A DNA stretch of 28,649 nt. Source: Gnetum montanum (taxonomy: Eukaryota > Streptophyta > Gnetopsida > Gnetales > Gnetaceae). Position numbers and translations under genes: made by a program. Below, piece after piece: positions 10,501 to 22,109 of this stretch. Where the stretch lies: assembly GCA_015680685.1 (NCBI GenBank), contig MNCI01001365.1, positions 169,971-198,619 on the forward strand. The letters are read 5' to 3'. The notes under the pieces were generated by a model. It had not been told where the DNA came from. It ran no database searches and worked only from the letters and a program-made list of their open reading frames with translations. Within the stretch, counting starts at the first letter, position 1. Every line of letters starts with the position of its first letter.

Positions 10501-11984
10501 ATGAGGGAACATACAAATGCATCCTTAATGATCTAAACTTATCTTCCTTCACTGCCAAAGCCATGTGCAAGATTAACAACATGTCCAAATCATCATGAAT
10601 TGACCTAGTAAAGCATCAAATAAGCATAACAATTAGAGCATTATAGCTTATCTTTGATGATATCATAATTATGGTAATTCAGTCAATTGATCCATTTAAG
10701 CTAGAAAAGAGGGGTTAAAGAAATGGGAGAATGATTAGAGCACCAAGAATAATAAAATACAAACACAAATGAGATGAATGAAAGAAGGTTTTTCATGATC
10801 AAAACTTAAAGCACCAATAGTCGATACTCATATAAGAAAGAGACTAGTCAAGTACCTTATGCAATGCAACCACCACCATCACTATGAGATAAAGGTTAAC
10901 TAACTTGCTTATCATGCTAATCCACCAAGGATTCATAAGTGGATCCTCCCCATAGTAGGCCCTTAGCTTTCTTACCCTTGTGAAACTTGTTAATGAGACA
11001 TCCAAGGATTTCTAGCAACCAATGAAACATTATCATTAAATATGAGTCTGTCCCCTTAGATGACCAAATCTCATTCTCCACTTTACTTGATCAACTTCCT
11101 ACCACATGCAACCATGGAAAATAATGGAATGGAAGAGATGGAGAATGAATAATGGATATATGTGTATGAAAGAGAGAGGAAGTAACATCACCAGATCCTT
11201 AGCCAACCATTCAATTAGTTCATGGAGCATATCAGCACATCCTATATGCCACAAGATATCCACTACTATATTATTTTATGGCTACTCTTACACACAGTAG
11301 GAATTGCCCTTCAAGTATTCTTTCCAAGCACAAGGTCATACCTTCCACTTTCAATGTCATCTAGCCTTGATTATTCCATAGTCCAACCACTCATAAAATA
11401 GAACCAAGGAAATGTATCACAAACATTCATAAGTCAAGATTTCGGTTTGGTTTTCCTCCATTTGTGCACATATCCATAGTAGACTCCCTAAATTTTTCTC
11501 TACTAGAATCCTCTCATTGATTCTTTTGGCTACATTATCCAATCTCACATCCTAATAGGAATCATAATGTCATGATCAAATAAAGGAAAAAAGAATTATG
11601 GGTTTGAATGAAATCAAGGCTTGGGTTGAGGATGATGATGTTGACCGTTTAGAACAAATGATTTGGAATTTGACTAGAAGCAATACATGATCTCATCAAA
11701 GTTCACTAAGAAAGAGACTTCTAGACCTTCATAGTCATGGATAGGAATGAACATAAGATTATCTTGGACTATGACATTTTGGGAAGTCAAGTAATTTGGG
11801 TAATGAGTTGACCATGAGAAATGCTTGCATAGATATTGGTTCAACCACTTATTTTTGATTCAATGTGAGCAATTATAGAATTGATTCAAAATGGTAAAAA
11901 TACTAATTTTCATGTATTAATAGGCTTGAAATTACATTGCTCTTCGCATCACCTCTTCTTATCATCATTATTAGTGTGTGTGTG

Positions 11985-12090
11985 TATCTTTCTACTCTTC
12001 TTTCTTTTTTTTTTCTTCTTTTTTTCTCATTTTTTCATTATATTTTCTTTTCTTTTCCTTTATCATCATTTTTTGTGTTCTCTTTTTTCT
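11985..12090. repeat. Pyrimidine-rich low-complexity tract
   Basis: The plus strand is almost all T and C with long T runs. The minus strand is therefore A/G-rich and would encode Lys/Glu/Arg runs. The two overlapping plus-strand open frames here (Phe/Leu/Ser-rich) are products of the composition, not genes. Confidence 0.7.
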
Positions 12091-13059
12091 TTCATAGAAA
12101 GAGTATTTTTTATGGAACATGGGAGTTATGAAAATGACTAAAGTACCAAATCACCACCTAGAGTCTTTGACTTGCATAAACATAAGAATTCATCCCTTAT
12201 CACATGGTGTACATAGTTTCATAAGATTATAAACCTCTTCTGACCTAGGTGGCTAGCCAAGGCAACACATGCACCTTGGTCTAATCACATTAATTAGACT
12301 TATCTAGTGGTTAAAATAACTTTTGATGACACACCCTTTTCTTAATAGTAATCAAGAACTCTTTTAAGATTCTGAAGCTCATACCCTAAGGTGTGGACCC
12401 ACCACCTACCCATAGGTCTAGTAGCATTAGCTTCAATAACTTGCAATGCAAGCCCTCGCTTCTTGCTGAATTTGATCCTAGTTCATTAGTGATTGATAGA
12501 AGAAAAGAGGGTCGATGAATTTTTTGCACAAATATTCCATCAATCAAGGATTCACTTTGGACCCATTTAGTACTTTTGCATCTTCATTGCATTTGTAACT
12601 CACCCATGCATCATTGGCTTATTGGGTGAGCATTCATAAAGCACATTAATTGGTTTTCCCATACACATAAATAAAAACATTCTAAGAGAAAAGAAAGAAT
12701 CACAAACATTTATCCATTACGCTCAAAAGGTATAAAATTCTAACTAAATGCACAAATGAAAATAGTAAGAAAATAAATGTACAACATGGCATGGAGGATT
12801 CCTCCTCCATAACTAATCCATTTTCATCACATGGTAGACCTCTGAGTATTAAATTAACTATTTTGCATGCTTAGATATAAAAGATATTCCATATAATACA
12901 CCAAGTATTACCCATCGAATGTTTTGTCTAGCTCTCTTAAAAAACACATGCACATAGTGCTATAAATTCAGGAAGGATTGCAAGGTATTTTCTTGTAATT
13001 CATCCTTCTAGTTTCATCTCTTCTATTGATCTTAAGGTGAAGATCTTGGAAGATTAACC

Positions 13060-13310
13060 TCACATTAATAGTTCTCAACTAGGTCCTTCCTATGATAACA
13101 AGCAAGTTTTATCTTCCACCTCATTTTCTAATTTGATCATCAAGAAATTTATAGGATATGACCAACCTGTAATAGAAGTCATCACATCACTTACCTGTCT
13201 CATGGGACATGCATAGGATTAGTTTGTTAGCTCTAGTTGAATGTTAGTATGCTTGAGAGAGGAAGACCCCAATGAAGGTACTATTGCAATGAGATAATAT
13301 TAACTCAAAA
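13060..13310 (-). pseudogene. Protease-like remnant of element B
   Basis: The minus strand reads FLMIKLENE near 13150-13125 and then, after a frame change, VIIGRTWLRTINV near 13108-13070. These match the closing part of plant gypsy retropepsin; element A has INFLMIEVD and PIIMGSTQLSTIDA in the same order. The catalytic Asp motif was not located. It lies directly downstream of gag, as expected. Only the C-terminal half of the domain is convincing. Confidence 0.55.
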
Positions 13311-15636
13311 ACTAGAGTTACAAAGAGCTAGGTAATGATCCTTTTTGCTTATCTAAATTTCTACCATAAGACTACCAAGATCTAATTATTTTTTGAACAA
13401 ATATCCTTATGCAATTGTATATGTAGCCACTGTAGATATGAATGTGGTAATAATATTACCATTAAGTATCATCTTGTTACCTCTACCAAACATAGTTGTA
13501 GAATTGTTTATGAAGTAGATATTACACTTTGACTATGATTAGGGAATTTCATTAAGATCTCCTTAATGTGGGCTTCCATCTAACATAAATGATTTTTCTC
13601 TACACAAGATGGAGAGGATGATGTAGATCCCATCCGGCAGTTCACACATTTGTGCATGCAATAGAATTTCCTACCACAAGACCTCAAGCTTCCTCCTGCA
13701 ATTAAATCAATAAGAGATTGATAATATTTCATAGATTCATACATGGAAGTTGGATTAGTATAGTATGCAATATTACATGATTTAGCTTTCCTTGGCTATG
13801 GTTGATTGGATATCCCACCTTACATGGGATCAAGAAGTAGATGCTACACTTGAGGAGCTTGACCAACAAAACTATTTGCAGCACTATATAAGCACATGCT
13901 TATGCATCATGAAAGTAGGGATTGGAGGGAAGCACTATATATTGTTGTATTGGAAGATTCCATGGAGTAGCACCCCAAGGATTTGGATATTGCCACAGTT
14001 GGTACTATTGCATGGGCTATGGATATGTACCTCCAAGATAGTACGAACAACTTGAGTATGGAGTTCTTCTTATTTACCTTTTGATAAATTTGTGATTCAA
14101 AGGATTTCAGATCATGCCATCTCACCAATCATGTGAAGTATGTCTAGGTAGCACTATAAATCATGAAGGTATGTATAGTATTCATAGGGATGAAGAATAA
14201 GGCAACCTCATTTGGATCTTCATGAATGCTCTTAGAATAAGAAAACTTGTCTTTAGCCTTATGTTCATATCTCTTTTGACATTCATGTGTTGCAAGTTCT
14301 TTGATTACAGCTTCAACCACCTTACTCTCAATGTCTTTGAGAGTAGTAATAATCTTTTCATCCATTGCATCCCAAACGTAGTCCACTTTGTGGGCCAAGA
14401 CTATTAAGATCTTATTTGTTTTGATCTGATCTTATGTTAGGGTCTTGACTATAGTGGAAGGTTTAGTGGTACCATTAATGTTTAGCCTCATTTCTACATC
14501 ATGGGTCATGATTGTACTTCTCCATGAATCATCTCTTTTTCCACTTGTCTTCCATACTTGCTATGATATCTAAGAGTGCCTTAATTTGGGCCACAAACTT
14601 TTTATCAACCTAGACAATTACATACATATCCACACACTTTCTTCTTTCTTGCCTATGCCCTTCTACTATATATATTTATTTCTATCATTAGATCAAATCA
14701 TACTTTGGATAGTGATGTGCAATTTTCATGTACCTCTTCATGGCGATGTCAAGGAGTTCACGAGTTCCTTACCTTTATTTAGCCCTCTTCTTTCGAATGT
14801 TTGAAATATGAGCATCGGTCTAAAATTTTATGTAGAAGATTTGGGCCATATCTACCCATATTTGAATTGATCTTGAAGACAAGGATTTGTACTAGGTCTT
14901 TGTGTGCTCAATGAAGGTGCAAGGAAACAACTGCAACTTTTGTTACTCACGATCCCTTGGAGATAGCAAGCATTTTCAAAGGCTTACATGTAAAGCTAGG
15001 GATCATCATTGGTAAATCCTCTATATGTAGGTATTGGTCATGTTGATTCATTTGATTATACTATTACAAACATGCTCCTTGAAATGTGTATAACTTCAGT
15101 TAACTCATGATAATCATCCTAGTCAAACAAAGGGCCATCATCACCATCACCAAAAAGTTGAAACAAATGTAAGTGTTGGAACTTGGGAAGAAGATCATCA
15201 TTTTGAGTTTGGGCTGCATCTCTATTGATAGCACCTAGTCATTGACCTTATAGTAGAGCTGCCCTTTACCTTTCTTATTTTCTTTTTCTTCTTACTCTCC
15301 ATCTTATTGATTAGATGAAAAGTTGTGGTTGGCCTCTTCTTCCACCATTTGATCCTAAAGATCTTACATGTACAAAGGCGTATATTCATCATACATAAGT
15401 TCATGAGCTTTGTACAATGCACACTCATCCTCTAGCCTCATATTAATTAGGACCTCTTTAAGATCATTTGGTGTAACCATGACTAGATCCCTAGAAAACC
15501 ATCCATGATCATCTCTTCAACATCCTTGCTAATCTTGATGATAAGCTAGCATAAGTAGTGGAAGGGTCATATCTTGTGTCTTTCTAGAGGTCTCTAGTAA
15601 GCTCTTAGCATTATCTACCATCTTATTTGTGTTCAT
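13310..15636 (-). pseudogene. Gag of element B, decayed
   Basis: The likely start is the ATG at 15636-15634, about 95 bases downstream of the primer site, opening MNTNKMVDNAKSLLETSR. The frame continues with an acidic helical stretch (LKEVLINMRLEDECALYKAH, about 15460-15400) and several stops, then frame changes. Near the C-terminal end a minus-strand frame at 14398-14144 is helical and Lys/Glu-rich (MDEKIITTLKDIESKVVEAV). I saw no CCHC zinc knuckle. The call rests on position between primer site and protease, and on the general makeup of plant gypsy gag. Confidence 0.55.
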
Positions 15637-15729
15637 AACCTATTCACAACACTAAAAAACACACACTTGATTTGAATTGATGTTAAAATAAAAAATGCAC
15701 AAGTATTTCTAGGCAATTCACCAATGCAT

Positions 15730-15747
15730 TCCCTAGCAATGGTGCCA
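15730..15747 (-). other. Primer-binding site of element B, tRNA-Asp type
   Basis: On the minus strand it reads TGGCACCATTGCTAGGGA. It differs from the known tRNA-Asp site TGGCGCCGTTGCCGGGGA only by transitions, which fit CpG or CCG decay. It lies one base from the LTR edge. Confidence 0.85.
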
Positions 15748-15748
15748 A

Positions 15749-16973
15749 TGATAGGGATCCTACTAATTTTCGATCAATATAATATATCATACAAATCATA
15801 GTATGATCTGGTCATAATCTTCAAAGATGATGTTAAGTGGATTGCCAAGAGTACTCGTGTATATTATTGCATTCAAGAAATATAAAAGATATTATAATAC
15901 ATATAGTACAATTGAAAACCCGTATTATCATATTGTGAGATAAAGAGAATATTTATGATTTTATGTTTTATAAATTTTAATGGGTTTTAGAATTATAAAG
16001 AATAAAGCAATAATAACACACATACATTATAATCCCTCTTGGGGACACATGTGACACCATACTTGAACTACAATAAAATGGATCTTAGTCGCAACCTTGA
16101 TAGCCCAACATCATGCCACATAGTCATGATCTCATTGGGCAAGAATGAATCATTATAGCTTAAGAAAATGAATATTAAATATATATTTTTATTATTTTTA
16201 GTGTTTTATGTTTCTTAGTGTTTTAGTATTTAAGGCATTAACAACAAATGAGGAAAAACCATAAGTTTTATTTATCATGCAAGCATTGAAGTTCATATTA
16301 ACCAAATGATTATGGGCTATGTAAGCAAGGTAGCACTTTGACAGAGTCTACCTACACTTGTAAAAGCAATGAATCAAAATACGCACAGAAGACAAGAAAG
16401 AAAACCAAGTTACCCAAAGAAGGAAAATATTTTCACATAAAATTAGACACTAATAGCTAAGTGAAAATACTAGAATAAAGTTACTAAGTATGAGAGTTCA
16501 TCTCAAGTATTTATAATTTTTGCATAAAATTGGAAAGGATTCGTCAGCACCTGGGTGTCATCAGAGGCTCATCAATGCAACCCAAATTGACCCGAAATGT
16601 ACACAAGGCAAAGTCAGGAAAATTAGACTTGTCAAGGAGATGCGTCAATGCCTTTACATTGATGCTAGGTAGCCAATGCACTCCCTATTACCCCCACTCC
16701 TACAAAACCACACTTTGCACTTTGCTCCTGGATGTAAGCCAAAACTCAAGGAAGCATGCTAAAAGGATCCTAGGACATCTAGATGAAGCTAGAATCATCC
16801 TAGAGAGCTTGGAATTATGTATACTAACTTGGAGTTTGACCTAAGGTACAAGGATGCTTCTCAAAGGACCAAGAACCTCTACTAAACATGGTAGACTATA
16901 AACATAGGTTACATGAAATACTTCTCAGATCCAAGGCTTACATTTGACTTACAAAATATCACTAGATAACTCA
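15749..16973 (-). repeat. 5' LTR of element B, about 1225 bp
   Basis: It starts TGATAGGG next to the primer site and ends ...aactca at 16973. Its U3 half matches 6605-7196 over about 600 bases. TATAAATA on the minus strand is at 16508-16515, giving a U3 of about 460 bases. The U3 has cgtcagcacc, catcaatg and gcgtcaatg motifs upstream of the TATA box, similar to those in the family A LTR. CpGs are scarce. Confidence 0.85.
16508..16515 (-). promoter_or_regulatory. 5' LTR TATA box of element B
   Basis: TATAAATA on the minus strand, conserved at 6760-6767 in the other LTR of the pair despite their overall divergence. Confidence 0.5.
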
Positions 16974-17032
16974 TTAGAGCTTTAAGAATAGATTAACTTA
17001 CTTTAAAACCATGTGAAGGATCTTATAACACA

Positions 17033-17420
17033 AAGAGGTAAATTAATAAAGACATTCAACATGAAGTAAAAGAAACTAGAAGCTACTATGAGTAGTTTAC
17101 AAGAACAGATGATGAATGTAGACTTTATAGCTCATTATAAGAAATTGTTGAAATCTACTTTATGGGATATGAGCTTACATTTTTCATTATCATGATGTCA
17201 CCATCTATTTTATCTACTTATAATAAAGTTTAGGCAAGGATACAAAGGATGTCTACTAATTCTACAATAAAAGAGTTACCTCAAGATATTCCACCATTGC
17301 CTTATGAAATTCCTATGGCTCTTGTATAGTCAATAGTAAAGGACTTAACACAACAACAATGACTAGAATTATCATCAAACATATTTGATAATCTTATAGA
17401 AGTAAATATAGACTCTTTTG
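17033..17420 (+). pseudogene. Unrecognised coding-like relic
   Basis: Two plus-strand frames join into a plausible protein tail. The first is helical (KKLEATMSSLQEQMMNVDF, then a YKKLLKSTLWDMSL-like run, about 17065-17185). After a frame change the second reads STIKELPQDIPPLPYEIPMA (about 17258-17320), then a QQQ-LELSSNIFDNLIEVN-like run ending in a double stop near 17428. Two TAG and TGA stops interrupt it. No family is recognised. It lies just outside element B, so it may be host gene debris or part of another element. Confidence 0.3.
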
Positions 17421-17429
17421 TTAATTGAT

Positions 17430-19169
17430 GATTTAAGTTATTTCTTTTCCTTATTTATACTGAACATTGTTATAACCTCTTTTTTTTTTTTTATCAAATG
17501 GTGAAGTTATTTAAAATTTAATTAACCATGATAAGCATGTTTTTCTTTTCAATGGTTCATGATTCAGTTATATTGTAATATATTTTGAAGATGATGTTTA
17601 TCCCTAAGATCTCTAGTCATTTTCCTTACATTTCAAGAATCATTTAAAACAATCCAAATGATTTACAATATTTGTTGAGAAAAGAAAAATTGCTCATTGC
17701 CATATTCTATTTAAATATGATATTGGCTTTACTAACTAAAGATTGTTTAGTAACTTAACAGGTCATATGGTACTCATTTTTTGAAATGCACTGTTATTGG
17801 AATTCTGCTTAGAGAATTACTCTACATCATTAGCTATGATTATACATCTCTAGTTTATGTAGCATAGTGAAGTTAAGCAATGATGTGATAATTATACTTT
17901 CATATTTTTTTGATGTCATGGATTTGATTGTAGATAGTAGAGCAATGTTGTTAATCCACATGTTAAGCTTGCGGAGTGGTGTTAAAGATCGGTGGGTTTA
18001 GCAAGCTCAAAATGTTAGTTGGTGTCTATATTCTATAATATCGTGACTTATTGGTATACATTGTCATGATGTATAACATTGTCTATGGTGTTAATGTATT
18101 ATGGTACTTGCTTGTTATAGTTTTTTAAGTATAGTTTAGGTTTTTTTAACTAATAATAACAATTGGTCATGTCTGTTCATTCTTTTGGCATAAGTATTCT
18201 GTTTGACCTATATAAGCAATTAATTTTGTCTTTCTCTATGTGTGTAGTAGAGTATAGCAATATGAAGTTGTGATTTATACCTTCTCTTTCTCTATTTACT
18301 CATATCTATAATTTGTGTATAACATCATGGTCACCTTATAACTTTTGTTGTATATTTATATTTTATTTTTTTATTAATCATTGAATTGTTTCTATTATCT
18401 TAGACCTAGTGATCTAAGCATCACTAAAACTTATAGGCTTAGGATTGCCTAAAATTTGCAAGATCTGAAGATGGCAATTCAAAGTTTGTGTTTAGATAAC
18501 TTAAGAGTTCCTAAAAACAACATTGAATATGGTATAGGCTATATGAGAAAAATAATTTTAAAACTTAAGAAAGAAAGAAAATGTCTAAAAATGTTAGAAA
18601 TATGTTTGAAATAATCATATACGTTTTAAATATGTTGGGTAAAATCATCAACAATGCAATAGCTTATGGTACTTTTAGTATTTACATATAAACTGGGAGG
18701 GAGGGTTCTAATTCAAGTAGTAGTAACTTCTAAGTATCAAAGTTTTGATAAAGTAGATAGAATTTTTATTATTGTAGCATGTTTAGGTTGTCTCTCTTGT
18801 TATTGGTATCTTTGACATTCCTATCACTTTCGTCTCATATTATTTGCCTGCTAAAGCCATCATTTAAGTATTCCTCTAACCAATCAACCATTAGATAGCT
18901 AACAACTTCCTTGCAAAAAGATGTAATATCTTATATACTGTAGATATTTTTTTTATCCTTAAAATTTTTGTACATTCTAGTATTTTTATTGTTAATGATT
19001 ACCAGTAGAAAAGCCCATGTCCTTTGGTCATGTTGGATAAGTGAAAAAAAATTAGCATGATTCAATTTGCACTAATAGGGTCAAAATGGTCTATAGATTG
19101 ATTTGAAAATCTTTCCAATTGGCTTAAGTTTGATGCATAATGAAACTACTATTTTAAAACTTCATTTAA
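17430..19169. other. Gene-free AT-rich stretch
   Basis: I see no open frames of note, no RNA gene and no clear repeat pair. A T-run lies at 17481-17493. The left part of the LINE that ends at 20036 would be expected here, but I could not recognise it, so that LINE is probably 5'-truncated or heavily decayed. Confidence 0.5.
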
Positions 19170-20036
19170 TAACAATTAGTTTGCCATTATTATGGATGAA
19201 TTAATAAAGAAAATACAAAATGAAATCCCTAGAGCATGCTATTTGTAAATGATATTTTGTTGGAGATACAGCTTGAGAAAATATTATTGCTAAAATGAAG
19301 ATGTAGAGATGTACTTTAGAATCAAAAGGCTTCAATTATTAGAAGTAAGACATAGTACATAGAATGCAATTTTAATAACAACATGGTGAAATAAAAGTAA
19401 CAATTCAAGGCCAAAAAGTCCCTCAACAAACAGCTCTACTATCTAAAATTAATCCTCCAATTAGATAATGATATTGATAAAGATATAAGAAATGGAATTG
19501 AGGCAAGATGGTCAAAATGAAGATTGGCTAGTGGTGTTTTATGTAATTAAAGAATACCAATGAAACTTAAGGAGAGATTTTAAAGGACAGTAATCAAACC
19601 TGCTATCTTACATGGTACTAAATGATGAACAGTAGAAAAGAGGCATGAACAACAAATCAATGTGGTAGAAATGCAAAACACTTAAATAAATATTGAATGT
19701 CACCAAAAGAGATAAATTGCATAAAACAAACACTAGAGGAAGACTTAGAGTAGCTTCTATTTTAGGTAAGTTATAAGAATGGTGGATTAGATGATTTGGA
19801 CATGTACAAAGGAATTGAGACAATAAGCCTTTAAAAAAGGATGCTATATCACTATTCCAAGAAAGCTATCAAAAGAAAGACCAAAAATAACATGGGTTAA
19901 AAACAATTGAAGATGATTTGCAAAAACTCTAAATAAACAAAGATCCAGCTCTTCATAGAGACGAATAGCCAAAAAAAAATTCATGTATCAAACTCCATTT
20001 TGCTGGGACAAGGCTAGGATAATGATGATGATTTAA
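19170..20036 (+). mobile_element. 3' part of an RTE-like LINE
   Basis: The plus strand, across changing frames, follows the C-terminal half of plant RTE-type reverse transcriptase: MDELIKKIQNEIP (near 19192-19230), then the active-site box FVND at 19242-19253 (FADD in working enzymes), an AKMKMWRDVL-like run, RLASGVLCN (near 19520-19548), KLKERF, a KPAILHGT-like run (near 19599), and RPKITWVKN (near 19881-19907). The tail reads aaggctagga followed by aatgatgatgatt (20021-20033), the short tandem-repeat 3' end typical of RTE elements. There are many stops. The first Asp of the catalytic pair is Asn and no frame is intact. Confidence 0.8.
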
Positions 20037-21239
20037 AAGCATTCGGTAACATTACAATACATTTTTTTTATAGAAAATTTAGCATTTTAATATTAAAATT
20101 TACCTATCAGTGCATAAAAACAAAACAAGAACCTCAGTAGAAGACATAGATGTTCAGGCCTAGTATCTTTAGAATGCTTAAATCATTGCTGAAAATATTA
20201 TACAATAATAATTTGTTATGATAACTAATAAAGGAGAACGCAGAATATAATTGTTGAAATCAATTATTGAAGCTGCATTCAAGGTCAACACTCTTGATTC
20301 ATCAAATTACAACAATTTTGGACACTAGATAGAAATACGTTCTTCTTATTGAAGGTGTTCTACTTATAATGCAATAACAGATATTCCAAACTCACTAATA
20401 GCAATACATCATTTCACCTGTTAAAACCAAAAACGGTAGCAAAAGATAATGTTTGTAGCAGGATAAAATTTCGTACTGGACAAAATTATTACATAAAAAA
20501 CTCATGAAATTTTCTTCGGTGAAGCAAATCTCAGAGAACTTTAAGTCGGTCTGAAAACTGAATTTGACTTATTTGGTACTAACGCAACTTTTAAGTTGAG
20601 ACCCACAACACCTGGCTAGAACGTACGTTAGATCTTCCCTACATGCATACTTGTGACCATGTGATAGTGGAACTAAATACCTGGGTGTTTGACCAGAGAT
20701 GCAGGGTGATCCAAGGAAGACATGTGATGTACTTATAATCATTGAATAATCCCGAGTAATAGAAGAGCTACAGACTATTTAAGTGCACCAGCATCACAAA
20801 AGTACTAGGTGAATCCAAGCATAAAACACTTTTTGTACAATTGGACATGACCAAACGAAAGCAAACAAATTACCATGTTTTACATAGTTAATTTAAGTCT
20901 GAGCTTGAATTTGGATTTACGTAATTGTTCTGGCTTTACTGAAGGCAAAAACATGAAACCTGGATATTGTCCATATATTACACTACCATCAAAATAGTGC
21001 ACATCATGATTATATTAGATTTATTAGTTGTTTGTGTTTCTCAAGTTTTTGCACAAGCATTTTGTCGGCTCACAACAACGGTTTAACTTCTGCAGTTTTT
21101 CCAATGGACCAAATTAAGAATATCTATACATCTTTAGGATTATGAATAAATGTTATTTCATCACTGATTTTGAGAGGCCTTTTTTTTATAGAAAAAAAGT
21201 ATGAGTGAAACAACAGTACCTATGCATCTTCAAGCTTTT
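20037..21239. other. Intergenic stretch without recognisable features
   Basis: I see no gene, RNA or paired repeat. Composition is slightly less AT-rich around 20580-20710 than in the flanks. Confidence 0.45.
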
Positions 21240-21990
21240 GTATTGTATACAAAATCAAATAAGAAGAGAAAGGGAGCTCAAAGAGACATGGTTTAAATCC
21301 CTCATTACAATTAGAGATGCTGAAAGAGCAGCAAAAAGCAATGTTGGCAGAACAACAAACCCATAGGGTTACGCTTGGAGAAATGAGAGTACAGAACAGG
21401 GCAACAAAGGTACTGATTATAGAGCTCCTCCCTAGGGTTACTTTGCTGACCAAGAAGGTACAAATTCATGAACAGGCTTCTCAGAAACTATAAGCAGAAT
21501 AGAAGGATATATTTCGTCACGTTGAGATTATGAAAGAAAAAAAAATCCGAAAAGAATTATAAGTTCCTCTAGTGGCTACCCAGATTTGATTAGTACAATA
21601 AATGAAACAATTCTAGAAGAAATGGAGAAATTACAACAAAAAAATTTCCTAAACCTACATATCATAGGCATTCCAGAAAACGAGGGCAATGCTTTTCTCA
21701 AAAAATTTTAAAAAATATTTTCCTGAAAAAAAATATTTTCCTGAATCTATGTATGTTACATCACAACAAATTGAAAATGCTTACCAACTTGGATAGAATG
21801 GGGATAAACCAAGAGAGATTATAGCTTGATTTAAAGATCCTTAGGTAAAAGAAACAGCTTAGGTAAACTGTAGCAATCTTAAGGATTGGAAGATTTGGAT
21901 CAATGAAGACCTAGCTTACAAGGAATTTCCTAAAAAGGTAAAGGAATGGCAGAAAGTGAAAAAAAAAAAAACACACATGAAGAAGGTAAA
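21240..21990 (+). pseudogene. LINE ORF1 remnant (coiled coil plus RNA-binding domain)
   Basis: From 21295 one plus-strand frame gives about 90 residues of heptad-like helix (SLQLEMLKEQQKAMLAEQQ, then an RVTLGEMRVQNRATKVL-like run), broken only by TAA and TAG near 21490-21500 that fit CAA and CAG. After a frame change come NFLNLHIIGIPENEG (about 21640-21685), a QIENAYQLG-like run (about 21760-21795), a GDKPREII-like run, and WKIWINEDLAYKEF (about 21890-21930). These follow the order of the ORF1p domain of animal and plant LINEs: hydrophobic IxGIPE strand, AYRLG, KPRPIIVKF, INEDL. It would act as a nucleic acid chaperone for the element. Confidence 0.7.
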
Positions 21991-22109
21991 TTTTCTTATC
22001 TCAATGCTTCATATATTATTTAAACGCTGTAGTAATTTCTGTCTAATGACTGAGTTGTATGCCTTTGAAAAAAGCACATGCCTTTGTTAATGCCGGTTGT
22101 ATGCCTTTG

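Larger units (their letters stand above)
8700..13050. other. Interior of element B without recognisable genes
   Basis: No gene is recognised here. The minus strand has stretches that read like former protein: a LSHDLLVSALGRARKIFL-like run near 8810-8740, a KLRAYYGEDPLMNPWW-like run near 10965-10915, and an RPMGRWWVHTLGYELQNLKR-like run near 12420-12350. I cannot place any of them in a family. A minus-strand purine-rich low-complexity tract lies at about 11985-12090. This may be cargo specific to the element, other nested insertions, or pol beyond recognition. Confidence 0.4.
6592..16973 (-). mobile_element. Element B: large decayed LTR retrotransposon with unusual interior
   Basis: It is bounded by the partial LTR at 6592-7196 and the full LTR at 15749-16973, with a tRNA-Asp type primer site at 15730-15747. 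Both LTRs and the gag and protease remnants read on the minus strand. The interior is about 8.5 kb. Gag and a protease-like segment fill 13060-15636. I could not recognise reverse transcriptase, RNase H or integrase motifs in 7200-13000, although the same motifs were easy to see in element A, which is decayed too. It may be a non-autonomous derivative, or its pol may be too decayed or displaced by nested insertions. It shares the primer type with element A, but the LTR is a different family. Confidence 0.75.

Noticed and set aside
11881-12141. Plus-strand Phe/Leu-rich frames resembling membrane proteins
   Set aside because: They result from the pyrimidine-rich low-complexity tract and lie antisense to the retrotransposon interior.
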